Below are positions 1-7,751 of a stretch of 55,785 bases of DNA, in pieces (the stretch's first letter is position 1; every line of letters begins with the position of its first letter). A model generated the notes under the pieces. The model saw only the letters and a list, made by a program, of their open reading frames with translations, had not been told where the DNA came from and did not search any database. The translations under genes were made by a program, and so were the position numbers. The stretch spans positions 1-55,785 of the forward strand of contig JAGRLZ010000171.1 of assembly GCA_020441545.1 (NCBI GenBank), in the 5' to 3' direction. Source of the stretch: Xanthobacteraceae bacterium. Lineage in GTDB: Bacteria > Pseudomonadota > Alphaproteobacteria > Rhizobiales > Xanthobacteraceae.

Positions 1-132
1 GGGGAGCAATGCCGAAACCGGCGTGATTTGCCTCATCCGATCGGCTATATTGCCTGCGAATTTCGCCGCCGGCCGGGCGATCCGCCCGACCGCGCGCGGA
101 TAATTGGTCATCGAAACGACAGGACATCAGCC

Positions 133-1302
133 ATGGCAGCCAGTATCGTCGGATGGGCGCACACGCCGTTCGGGAAGTTTGACGCGGAGACGGTCGAGAG
201 CCTGGTGGTCCGCGCCGCCACCGAGGCGCTGGCCGATGCCGGCATCACCGCGGATGACGTGGACGAGATCGTGCTGGGCCATTTCAACGCCGGATTCTCG
301 CCGCAGGACTTCACCGCCGCGCTGGTGCTTCAGGCCGATCCCAGGCTGCGCTTCAAGCCTGCCACCCGCGTCGAGAATGCCTGCGCCACCGGCACCGCCG
401 CGGTGCATCAGGCCGTCAAGTCGATCAATGCCGGTGCGTCGCGCATCGTGCTGGTGGTCGGCGTCGAGCAGATGACCCGCACGCCGGGGCCGGAGATCGG
501 CAAGAACCTGCTCCGCGCGTCGTACCTGCCCGAGGACGGCGATACGCCGGCGGGCTTCGCCGGTGTATTCGGCAAGATCGCGCAAGCCTATTTCCAGAAA
601 TACGGCGACCAGTCCGATGCGCTGGCGATGATCGCCGCCAAGAACCACAAGAACGGCGTCGCCAATCCATACGCGCAGATGCGCAAGGATTTCGGCTTCG
701 AGTTCTGCCGGGCCGAGAGCGACAAGAACCCGTTCGTCGCCGGCCCGCTGAAGCGCACCGACTGCTCGCTGGTGTCGGACGGTGCCGCGGCGCTGGTGCT
801 GACCGACGCGGAGACGGCGAAGGCGATGGGCAAGGCGGTGAACATCAGGGCGACCGCGCACGCGCAGGATTTCCTGCCGATGTCGAAGCGCGACATCCTT
901 AACTTCGAGGGCTGCTCGGTGGCGTGGCAGCGCGCGCTGCAATCCGCCGGCGTCACCCTGTCGGACCTGTCCTTCGTCGAGACTCATGACTGCTTCACCG
1001 TTGCCGAACTGATCGAATACGAAGCGATGGGGCTGACCCCGAGGGGGCAGGGCGCGCGCGCCATCAAGGAAGGCTGGACCCAGAAGGGCGGCAAGCTGCC
1101 GATCAATCCGTCCGGCGGCCTGAAGGCCAAGGGTCATCCGATCGGCGCCACCGGCGTCTCGATGCACGTGCTCAGCGCGATGCAGCTTCTCGGCCAGGCG
1201 CCGGAAGGCATGCAAATCCCGGACGCCAAGCTCGCCGGTATCTTCAACATGGGCGGCGCCGCGGTGGCCAACTACGTGACCCTGCTCGAGCCGGCCAAAT
1301 AA
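133..1302 (+). CDS. SCP-x-type thiolase (acetyl-CoA acetyltransferase family)
   Basis: A thiolase-superfamily enzyme of 389 residues, expected to cleave or form a 3-oxoacyl-CoA with CoA as partner. The nucleophilic cysteine is visible as Cys84 in the NACATG motif. The GHPIGATG motif near the C-terminus carries the general-base histidine. The C-terminal FNMGGAA motif is of SCP-x rather than classical FadA type. I start at ATG 133, because the frame upstream to a TTG at 28 does not look like thiolase sequence and family members begin at this point. An acyl-CoA synthetase follows after 28 nt on the same strand and a second thiolase-like gene comes next, so it probably belongs to a catabolic operon. 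The substrate cannot be read from sequence. Confidence 0.93.
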   Translation: MAASIVGWAHTPFGKFDAETVESLVVRAATEALADAGITADDVDEIVLGHFNAGFSPQDFTAALVLQADPRLRFKPATRVENACATGTAAVHQAVKSINAGASRIVLVVGVEQMTRTPGPEIGKNLLRASYLPEDGDTPAGFAGVFGKIAQAYFQKYGDQSDALAMIAAKNHKNGVANPYAQMRKDFGFEFCRAESDKNPFVAGPLKRTDCSLVSDGAAALVLTDAETAKAMGKAVNIRATAHAQDFLPMSKRDILNFEGCSVAWQRALQSAGVTLSDLSFVETHDCFTVAELIEYEAMGLTPRGQGARAIKEGWTQKGGKLPINPSGGLKAKGHPIGATGVSMHVLSAMQLLGQAPEGMQIPDAKLAGIFNMGGAAVANYVTLLEPAK

Positions 1303-1330
1303 GCCGGCGCGTGGCGAAGGGGACTGGCCG

Positions 1331-2857
1331 ATGAATATGGCCGAATGGCTGGCGGCGAGCGCGCGCCTGCATCCGCGCGCGCCGGCGCTGCTGACCGGCG
1401 TGCGCGTGGACGCCGACTACGCCACCTTCGCGCGTCGTGCCGCCGCGGTCGGCGCTCACCTGGCGCATCGGCATGGCGTGAAGCCGGGCGACCGCGTCGC
1501 GCTGTTCGCGACCAACTCCACGCAGTATCTCGAATGCCTCTACGGCATCTGGTGGATCGGCGCGGCGGCGGTTCCGATCAACGCCAAGCTGCACGGACGG
1601 GAAGCGGCCTGGATCTGTGAAGATTCCGGCGCGAAGGTGTTGTTCCTGTCGGATGGCACGGCGGACACCTGGGCGGAGGCCGGCCTGCCGAACGGCCCGG
1701 CGACGGTCTCCGTCGATAGCGACGACTATGCGGCGTTTCGTGTCGAGGACGGCGCGCCGGCGCCGCTCGCGCGCGAAACCGACGACCTCGCCTGGCTGTT
1801 CTACACCTCGGGAACGACCGGCCGTCCCAAGGGCGTGATGCTCAGCCACGGCAACCTGATGGCGATGTCGCTGTGCTATTTCGCCGATGTCGACCAGGTG
1901 ACGCCGCAGGATGCCGTGCTCTATGCCGCGCCGATCTCGCACGGCGCGGGGCTCTATAATTTCCCGCACGTCCGGATGGCTGCGCGCCATGTGGTGCCCG
2001 ACTCCGGCGGTTTCGAGGCCGGCGAGGTGCTCGCCCTCGGCAAGCAACTGCGGAACGTCTCGATGTTCGCCGCGCCGACGATGGTGCGGCGGCTGGTCGA
2101 TGCCGCCAGGGCGCGTGGCGAGAACGGCGACGGCATCAGGACCATCGTCTATGGCGGCGGCCCGATGTATCTGGCCGATATCCGCGACGCCATCGCCACC
2201 ATGGGGCAGCGCTTCGTCCAGATCTACGGGCAGGGCGAGTCGCCGATGACCATCACCGCGCTCAGCCGGGCATGGCACGCGGCGACCGACGATCCGCGCT
2301 ATCTCGAGCGGCTGGCGTCGGTGGGGCCGGCCCAGAGCGTTATCGCGGTCCGCATCGCCGACACGGAAGGCAAGCCCCTGCCGGCCGGCGAGACCGGCGA
2401 GGTCGAGGCCAAGGGCGCCGCCGTGATGCTCGGCTACTGGAATAATCCGGAAGCGACGGCCGAGACGCTGAAGGACGGCTGGCTGCGCACCGGCGACGTT
2501 GGCCGGCTCGATGCCGACGGCTTCCTGACGCTGTCGGACCGCTCCAAGGATGTCATCATCTCCGGCGGAACCAACATCTATCCGCGCGAGGTCGAAGAGG
2601 CGCTGCTGACCCACCCCGATGTCGCCGAGGTCTCGGTGATCGGCGCGAACGATCCCGACTGGGGCGAGGTCGTGGTGGCCTGCGTGGTGTTGAAAGACGG
2701 CGGAACGGCGGACGATAAGGCGCTCGACGCGCATTGCCTGGCCTCGATCGCCCGTTTCAAGAGGCCCAAGCGTTACGTGTTCCTGCCGTCGCTGCCGAAG
2801 AACAATTACGGCAAGGTGCTGAAGACCGCGCTGCGCGAAATGATGGCGCAGGGCTGA
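1331..2857 (+). CDS. Class I adenylate-forming acyl-CoA synthetase
   Basis: This 508-residue enzyme should activate a carboxylic acid to its CoA thioester through an acyl-adenylate. The ATP-binding loop reads YTSGTTGRPKGV at about residue 160. The YGQGE motif, the GWLRTGD motif with its ribose-binding aspartate, and the C-terminal PKNNYGKVLK segment with the adenylation lysine are all present. Length is normal for the family. It lies 28 nt after a thiolase and just before a thiolase-like/DUF35 pair, so it probably supplies the CoA ester that those enzymes process. The acid substrate is unknown; medium-chain, cyclic or terpenoid acids are all possible. Confidence 0.93.
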   Translation: MNMAEWLAASARLHPRAPALLTGVRVDADYATFARRAAAVGAHLAHRHGVKPGDRVALFATNSTQYLECLYGIWWIGAAAVPINAKLHGREAAWICEDSGAKVLFLSDGTADTWAEAGLPNGPATVSVDSDDYAAFRVEDGAPAPLARETDDLAWLFYTSGTTGRPKGVMLSHGNLMAMSLCYFADVDQVTPQDAVLYAAPISHGAGLYNFPHVRMAARHVVPDSGGFEAGEVLALGKQLRNVSMFAAPTMVRRLVDAARARGENGDGIRTIVYGGGPMYLADIRDAIATMGQRFVQIYGQGESPMTITALSRAWHAATDDPRYLERLASVGPAQSVIAVRIADTEGKPLPAGETGEVEAKGAAVMLGYWNNPEATAETLKDGWLRTGDVGRLDADGFLTLSDRSKDVIISGGTNIYPREVEEALLTHPDVAEVSVIGANDPDWGEVVVACVVLKDGGTADDKALDAHCLASIARFKRPKRYVFLPSLPKNNYGKVLKTALREMMAQG

Positions 2858-3051
2858 CGGCCACAGCGGGGCGGTCGCGTCCGGCCGGCCGCGCATGAAC
2901 CCACAGCATGAACCCATACGGCCGGCGCGCTTGATCTCATCCCCCGTGTGCAGGTTAAATGCATGAGCGTCGCGCCCCGCGCTTGAGGGCAGTGGCGCTA
3001 TCCGTTCTCATTCCTGCCGCCGGCGCGCGCCGGCCAATCGAAATTCCCGAC

Positions 3052-4188
3052 ATGAGCTTCATCACCGGCGTCGGCCTGACGCCCTACGGCAAGCACGAAG
3101 GATCGAGCACGCTCGACCTCATGAGCACGGCGTCGCAGCTTGCGATCGATGACGCCGGGCTCAAGCGGGCGGAGGTCGACGGCCTGTTGTGCGGCTACTC
3201 GACGACCATGCCGCACATCATGCTCGCGACCGTGTTCGCCGAGCATTTCGGTTTGCGGCCGGCTTACTGTCATGCCGTGCAGGTCGGCGGCGCGACCGGC
3301 ATGGCGATGGCGATGCTGGCGCATCAGGTTGTCGAGGCGGGGCTGGCCCGGCATGTGCTGGTGGTCGGCGGCGAGAACCGGCTGACCGGGCAGAGCCGCG
3401 ATGCCTCGATCCAGGCGCTCGCCCAGGTCGGGCATCCGGCCTACGAACTGCCGCTGGGGCCGACGATCCCGGCCTATTACGGCCTCGTCGCCTCGCGCTA
3501 CATGCACGAATACGGTGTCACGCAGGAGGATCTTGCCGCGTTCGCGGTCCTGATGCGGGCCCATGCGCGCACCCATCCCGGCGCCCAGTTCCATGACGCC
3601 ATCACGGTGGCCGACGTGATGGCGTCGAAGCCGGTGGCCTCGCCGCTGAAACTGCTGGACTGCTGTCCGGTGTCGGACGGCGGTGCGGCTTTCATTGTCA
3701 GCCGCGAGCCGACCGGCGACATCGGCGTGCGCGTCCGCGGCTGCGCCCAGGCGCACACCCACCAGCACGTCACCGCCGCGCCGGCATTGAGCCAACTCGG
3801 CGCCGAGATCGCCATCGCGCGCGCCAAGCAATCCGCGGGCGTCGCGATCGGCGACGTCCGCTATGCGGCGGTCTATGACAGCTTCACGATCACGCTGGCG
3901 ATGCTGCTCGAAGACCTCGGCCTCGCCGGGCGGGGCGAGGCGGCGGCGCGGGTGCGCGACGGATATTTCGGCCGTGACGGCGACATGCCGCTCAACACCC
4001 ACGGCGGACTGTTGAGCTACGGGCATTGCGGTGTCGGCGGTGCGATGGCGCATCTGGTCGAAACGCATCTGCAGATGACGGCGCGCGCGGGCAACCGTCA
4101 GGTCAGGGACGCCTCCGTTGCGCTGCTGCATGGCGACGGCGGCGTGCTGTCGTCCCATGTCAGCATGTTCCTGGAGCGCGTGCGATGA
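3052..4188 (+). CDS. Thiolase-fold protein without the nucleophilic cysteine (SCP-x/Ltp-like)
   Basis: A 378-residue thiolase-superfamily protein. Aligned without gaps to the thiolase at 133-1302, the nucleophile position Cys84 is Gly80 here (motif GGATG instead of CATG). The late histidine motif survives as GHCGVGG, and the final motif reads LLHGDGG. It therefore should not work by classical thiolase chemistry. Members of this superfamily that pair with DUF35 proteins include steroid side-chain retro-aldolases (Ltp2 with a DUF35 domain) and other C-C bond enzymes. The next gene is a DUF35 protein whose ATG overlaps this stop codon, which suggests a complex. I start at ATG 3052, where family homology begins; an earlier frame from 2959 looks non-coding. 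An aldolase role is an inference. Confidence 0.9.
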   Translation: MSFITGVGLTPYGKHEGSSTLDLMSTASQLAIDDAGLKRAEVDGLLCGYSTTMPHIMLATVFAEHFGLRPAYCHAVQVGGATGMAMAMLAHQVVEAGLARHVLVVGGENRLTGQSRDASIQALAQVGHPAYELPLGPTIPAYYGLVASRYMHEYGVTQEDLAAFAVLMRAHARTHPGAQFHDAITVADVMASKPVASPLKLLDCCPVSDGGAAFIVSREPTGDIGVRVRGCAQAHTHQHVTAAPALSQLGAEIAIARAKQSAGVAIGDVRYAAVYDSFTITLAMLLEDLGLAGRGEAAARVRDGYFGRDGDMPLNTHGGLLSYGHCGVGGAMAHLVETHLQMTARAGNRQVRDASVALLHGDGGVLSSHVSMFLERVR

Positions 4189-4556
4189 GCATGAGTATGG
4201 CCGACAAGCGGGACTGGACCGATGGCGTCGAGGCGATCCAATATCAGGAATGCCCGCGCTGCGGCGCGATCCAGTATTTCCAGCGCAAGTTCTGCTGCGC
4301 GTGCGGCGCGCCTGATCCGACCCTCAAAACCGCGAGCGGCGAGGGCGTCGTCTATGCGACCTCGCTGGTGATGCGCGCCGCGACGCCGGAAACGCGCGCG
4401 CACGTTCCCTACAATGTGGTGCTTGTCGATGCGGTCGAGGGTTTCCGCATGATGGCGCACGGCGATAACGATCTGGCGATCGGCGACAAGGTGACCGCGA
4501 CGTTCAGGCCGTTTGCCGGGCGCCTGGTGCCGTATTTCGAAAAGAGCAAGCCGTGA
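4185..4556 (+). CDS. DUF35 Zn-ribbon/OB-fold protein
   Basis: A small protein of 123 residues with an N-terminal rubredoxin-like zinc ribbon, in which Cys23-x2-Cys26 and Cys37-x2-Cys40 are the likely ligands, followed by an OB-fold that often binds acyl-CoA. Such proteins are obligate partners of thiolase-fold enzymes in several pathways, including archaeal mevalonate synthesis and bacterial steroid side-chain cleavage. The start codon at 4185 overlaps the stop of the preceding thiolase-fold gene in an ATGA arrangement, so the two are translationally coupled and probably form one enzyme. Other in-frame ATGs lie a few codons downstream (MSMSMA), so the exact start may differ by two to four residues. 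Confidence 0.9.
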   Translation: MSMSMADKRDWTDGVEAIQYQECPRCGAIQYFQRKFCCACGAPDPTLKTASGEGVVYATSLVMRAATPETRAHVPYNVVLVDAVEGFRMMAHGDNDLAIGDKVTATFRPFAGRLVPYFEKSKP

Positions 4557-4583
4557 GCCGCGCGAGGGCCGTCCTCGATCCGC

Positions 4584-4748
4584 GCTAGCAGGCCGTTGAA
4601 AACCGCGCTGTCGTCATTCCGGACGGCGCGAAGCGCCGATCCGGAATCCGAAAAGATGCGAGGAAAGTCCGTGCGGCTGGATTTTCGGGTTCGCACCGGA
4701 GCCCGCGCCCCGGAATGACGGCCGAGGACTTTTCAATGCGCTGCTAGC
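4584..4748. mobile_element. CTAG-bounded palindromic element (MITE-like)
   Basis: A 165-bp element with two nested inverted repeats. The outer arms, 4584-4602 and 4730-4748, match at 16 of 19 positions and both carry CTAG near the tip. Inner arms GTCATTCCGG at 4613-4622 and CCGGAATGAC at 4710-4719 are perfect. The outer end resembles insertion-sequence termini of the GCTGTTGAAAA kind, and the inner part is typical of dispersed palindromes in Bradyrhizobium relatives. It encodes nothing. Its right arm contains the stop codon of the biotin-carrier gene on the minus strand. It may also act as a transcription terminator for both converging units. Confidence 0.7.
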
Positions 4749-4965
4749 TTTCGAGGATGGCGACCGCCTGGCCCTCGGCAACGACGTCGTCGACCTTGAC
4801 CATGATCGATTTGATGGTGCCGCCGGCGGGGGCGCTGACCGGAATTTCCATCTTCATCGCTTCGACGAACACGACATCGTCGCCTTCGCTCACGGCTCCG
4901 CCGACCTCTGCGGCAATGGCGCAAACACGGCCGGCAACTTCGGCGATGATCTTGACGTCAGGCAT
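4744..4965 (-). CDS. Stand-alone biotin carboxyl carrier protein
   Basis: A 73-residue biotinyl/lipoyl-attachment domain. The EAMKME motif places the biotin-accepting lysine at residue 38, and the flanking glycine-rich turns are those of the flattened beta-barrel fold. It would carry CO2 between a biotin carboxylase and a carboxyltransferase. The likely carboxyltransferase partner is encoded at 6133-7689, beyond a divergent IclR regulator. No biotin carboxylase is in the window, so that subunit must come from elsewhere or be shared. The stop codon (positions 4744-4746) lies inside the arm of a repeat element, so the last codons may have been altered by that insertion. A role in a decarboxylase is also conceivable. 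Confidence 0.9.
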   Translation of the reverse strand: MPDVKIIAEVAGRVCAIAAEVGGAVSEGDDVVFVEAMKMEIPVSAPAGGTIKSIMVKVDDVVAEGQAVAILES

Positions 4966-5139
4966 TCCAGTCTCCGGATTTCAGTCTGCCGTGGACCGGC
5001 AGTCGGTGAGGTGATTTGGCGGCGGGATCGTACAGGTCTTGAGCCCCGACGCCATGCCGGACGTCCAATATTTCCGTCATAGCCCCATGAGCAGGCCGAT
5101 GTTGTGGTGCCGAAAGGTCTACGTTACTTTGTCCCATAA

Positions 5140-5156
5140 GCGGAATTTTATTCCGC
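5140..5156. promoter_or_regulatory. Candidate IclR-type operator
   Basis: The 17-bp perfect palindrome GCGGAAT-TTT-ATTCCGC sits between the divergent biotin-carrier gene and the IclR regulator gene, 69 bp before the latter's start. IclR-family operators are AT-centred palindromes of similar size with GGAA/TTCC arms, so this is the best candidate for autoregulation and control of the carboxylase genes. Assignment is by position and symmetry only. Confidence 0.55.
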
Positions 5157-5225
5157 CATGCAGAATACAATGACCATTATGACGGACGGCGGGGGCTTGC
5201 GGGCGCGCGCTTCACCGCCAGATCA

Positions 5226-6203
5226 ATGCGAGGTCCAATGGGGAGACGTTCTGAGCGGCTGAGCAAGGCAGGGATGGTGGCCGGCGACCTGACGGGCGAC
5301 GGCGACGTGATCCAGGTGGTTTCGCGGGCATTCGAGGTCTTGCGTTGCTTCGACGGGCACGAAGCGCGGCTGGGAAACCTCGAGATTTCAAATCGTTGCG
5401 GTCTGCCGCGGTCGACCGTCTCGCGATTGACCCACACCCTGACCCGGATGGGCCAGCTGGTCTATCTTCCACGCGACCAGAAATATCGGATCGGTCCGAG
5501 CGCGGTCGCGATGAGCGCGTCGATGCTACGCGGGCTCCAGCTTCGCAGGCTGATCTGCGCGCGCCTGGAAGAACTCTCGGTCGATATCCCCGGAACGATC
5601 GGCTTCGTCATTCCGGACCGTCTCCATCTGGTCTATCTCGAATTCGCCCGCTCGGCGACCGCGCTCGGCCTGCATTCGGGCGTCGGCACCCGGATTCCGA
5701 TGGCGACGACGGCGGCCGGCCATGCTTATATCGCAGCGCTCGAGCCCGACATCGGCAGCGCGATCCTCTCCGAGATGGAGCGCGAAACGCCGGCGGATGC
5801 TGACATTCTGCGGCCGCTGATGGAGGACAACCGGCGTTTTCTGGCCACGCACGGATATGTCACGGCTTGCGGCCTCTGGAGCCCGCATATCAACGGCGTC
5901 GCGGCGCCGCTGTGGTCGCCGCAGTATCAGACCTATGTCGTCATCACGATCGGCCTGCTCGCGGCGATGTATGACGAGGCACGCCTTCACGGGGAGGTCG
6001 CGCCGCGGCTGCTCGAGCTTTCGCGGGCCATCGGGGGAATTCTCACCGGCGAAGGCCCGATCCTGAACAATATCGAGCGCGAGTCGCTGTCGGCGCCGCT
6101 CAACATGAATGTCATCAATGCGGAGATAAGGAATGATCTGGAAGCCGGAACTGGACGAACTCGCTCGGCGCGAAACCTTCGCGCAAGCGATGGGCGGCGC
6201 TGA
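5226..6203 (+). CDS. IclR-family transcriptional regulator
   Basis: A 325-residue regulator. The N-terminal winged helix-turn-helix spans about residues 28-85 (RAFEVLRCFDG, then the recognition region GLPRSTVSRLTHTL). The IclR effector-binding domain follows to about residue 280. The C-terminus is about 40 residues longer than usual, because the gene runs 71 nt into the downstream carboxyltransferase gene in another frame. It lies next to a divergent biotin-carrier gene and overlaps the carboxyltransferase gene, so it probably controls this acyl-CoA carboxylase in response to a pathway intermediate. ATG 5226 is used; ATG 5238 is an alternative preceded by GAGG at close spacing. Confidence 0.9.
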   Translation: MRGPMGRRSERLSKAGMVAGDLTGDGDVIQVVSRAFEVLRCFDGHEARLGNLEISNRCGLPRSTVSRLTHTLTRMGQLVYLPRDQKYRIGPSAVAMSASMLRGLQLRRLICARLEELSVDIPGTIGFVIPDRLHLVYLEFARSATALGLHSGVGTRIPMATTAAGHAYIAALEPDIGSAILSEMERETPADADILRPLMEDNRRFLATHGYVTACGLWSPHINGVAAPLWSPQYQTYVVITIGLLAAMYDEARLHGEVAPRLLELSRAIGGILTGEGPILNNIERESLSAPLNMNVINAEIRNDLEAGTGRTRSARNLRASDGRR

Positions 6204-7689
6204 CAAGGTCAAGCGTCAGCGCGACCAGGGCCGGCTCAACGTCCGCGAGCGGATCGACAGGATCCTCGACCGGGCCAGCTTCCACGAAATCGGCGCGGTT
6301 TCCGGCATCGGCGAATACAACGACAAGGGCGAACTGACGACCCTTACGCCGGCCAATTGCGTGTTCGGCCGCGGCAAGGTCGACGGCCGCACCGTGGTGA
6401 TCGTCGGTGACGACTTCACCGTCCGCGGCGGCTCGGCCGATGCGTCGATCTCCGCCAAGCCCCTGATGGCCGAGGAAATGGCCGCCAACTTCCGCCTGCC
6501 GATCATCCGCGTGATTGAAGGCTCCGGCGGCGGCGGCTCGGTGAAGACGATCGAGACCAAGGGGGCGGCCAATCTGCCCGGCGGCATCGGCGGCACGCGC
6601 TGGTACGCCTACACGACCGGCAATCTCGCGCAGGTGCCGGTGGTCGGGCTCGGGCTCGGCTCGGTGGCCGGCCTCGGCGCGGCGCGGCTGGCGGCGAGCC
6701 ATTATTCGGTGATGACGAAAACGTCGGCGATGTTCGTTGCGGGGCCGCCGGTGGTGGCGCGGCTCGGTCAGGATCTCGACAAGCAGGGGCTCGGCGGCTG
6801 GGAAATCCAGACCAAGTCCGGAGCCATCGATCATGCCGTCGATACCGAGGAAGAAGCGTTCGAATGCGCGCGGCGGTTCCTGTCGTACCTGCCGTCGTCG
6901 GTCTACGACCTGCCGCCGACACTGCCTTGCGACGATGACCCGGAGCGCGCCGACGAAAGCCTGATGAAGGCGGTGCCGCGCAGCCGCCGCCAGGTCTACA
7001 AGATGCGGCCGATCATCCAGACGGTGGTCGACAAGGGCTCGTTCTTCGAGATGGGACAGAACTTCGGCCGCTCAGTCATCACCGGCTTCGCGCGGTTCGA
7101 CGGCCGCGCGGTCGCGCTGCTGGCGAGCGATCCCTACCACTATGGCGGCTCGTGGACCGCGGACGCCTGCCAGAAGGTCGTCCGTTTCATCGATATGGCC
7201 GAGACCTTCCACCTTCCGGTGGTCTACCTGATGGACTGCCCGGGCTTCATGATCGGCCTCGAGGCCGAGAAGTCGGCCACCATCCGGCACGGCGTCAGGG
7301 CCATGGCGGCGGTTAACCAGACCACGGTGCCGTGGTGTACGATCATCGTCCGCAACGCCTTCGGCGTCGCCGGCGTCGTGCATCAGCCGGCCGACCGTTA
7401 CTCCATGCGCTATGCGTGGCCCTCGGCCTATTGGGGCTCGCTGCCGCTGGAAGGCGGCATCGAGGCAGCCTATCGCGCGGAAATCGAAGCCGCCGATGAT
7501 CCCAAGGCCAAGCTGCAGGAGATCGAGGATCGGTTGAACAGGCTTCGCTCGCCGTTCCGGTCCGCGGAGAAGTTCTGGGTCGAGGAGATCATCGATCCGC
7601 GCAAGACGCGCTCGCTGATCTGCGAATTCGCCCGCCTTGCCGAGCCGCTGCGCATGCCGGGGCCGCCGCGGATGTCGATTCGGCCGTAA
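6133..7689 (+). CDS. Acyl-CoA carboxylase carboxyltransferase subunit
   Basis: This 518-residue protein has the two crotonase-like carboxyltransferase domains of the PccB/MmdA family. The acyl-CoA-binding region contains GSGGGGS near residue 132 and GGIGGTRW near residue 152. The C-terminal biotin-binding half carries YLMDCPGFMIG and NAFGVAG motifs. It should move a carboxyl group from biotin to an acyl-CoA. A strong Shine-Dalgarno sequence (GGAGATAAGGA) ends directly before ATG 6133, inside the end of the iclR gene, so the 71-nt overlap is real. The biotin carrier is probably the 73-residue protein at 4744-4965. The substrate is unknown (propionyl, geranyl, methylcrotonyl or another acyl-CoA). 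Confidence 0.92.
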   Translation: MIWKPELDELARRETFAQAMGGADKVKRQRDQGRLNVRERIDRILDRASFHEIGAVSGIGEYNDKGELTTLTPANCVFGRGKVDGRTVVIVGDDFTVRGGSADASISAKPLMAEEMAANFRLPIIRVIEGSGGGGSVKTIETKGAANLPGGIGGTRWYAYTTGNLAQVPVVGLGLGSVAGLGAARLAASHYSVMTKTSAMFVAGPPVVARLGQDLDKQGLGGWEIQTKSGAIDHAVDTEEEAFECARRFLSYLPSSVYDLPPTLPCDDDPERADESLMKAVPRSRRQVYKMRPIIQTVVDKGSFFEMGQNFGRSVITGFARFDGRAVALLASDPYHYGGSWTADACQKVVRFIDMAETFHLPVVYLMDCPGFMIGLEAEKSATIRHGVRAMAAVNQTTVPWCTIIVRNAFGVAGVVHQPADRYSMRYAWPSAYWGSLPLEGGIEAAYRAEIEAADDPKAKLQEIEDRLNRLRSPFRSAEKFWVEEIIDPRKTRSLICEFARLAEPLRMPGPPRMSIRP

Positions 7690-7720
7690 TATCGATCCAG
7701 ATATCGATCCATGACGGGGG

Positions 7721-7744
7721 TCGCCTCCGCCGCGGCGGAGGCGA
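7721..7744. terminator. Perfect 24-bp GC palindrome between convergent genes
   Basis: Positions 7721-7732 are exactly complementary to 7733-7744, giving a very GC-rich self-complementary stretch between the stops of the convergent carboxyltransferase and hydratase genes. There is no T tract on either side. A bidirectional terminator is plausible from position; a binding site cannot be excluded. Confidence 0.45.
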
Positions 7745-7751
7745 ATGTCAG

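Noticed and set aside
127-1215. Long open frame on the minus strand opposite the first thiolase gene
   Set aside because: Composition is Arg/His/Gly-rich with no motif, as expected opposite a GC-rich gene.
2883-2920. Direct repeat CATGAACCCA before the second thiolase-fold gene
   Set aside because: Only two short copies 2 bp apart; too little to support a regulatory claim.
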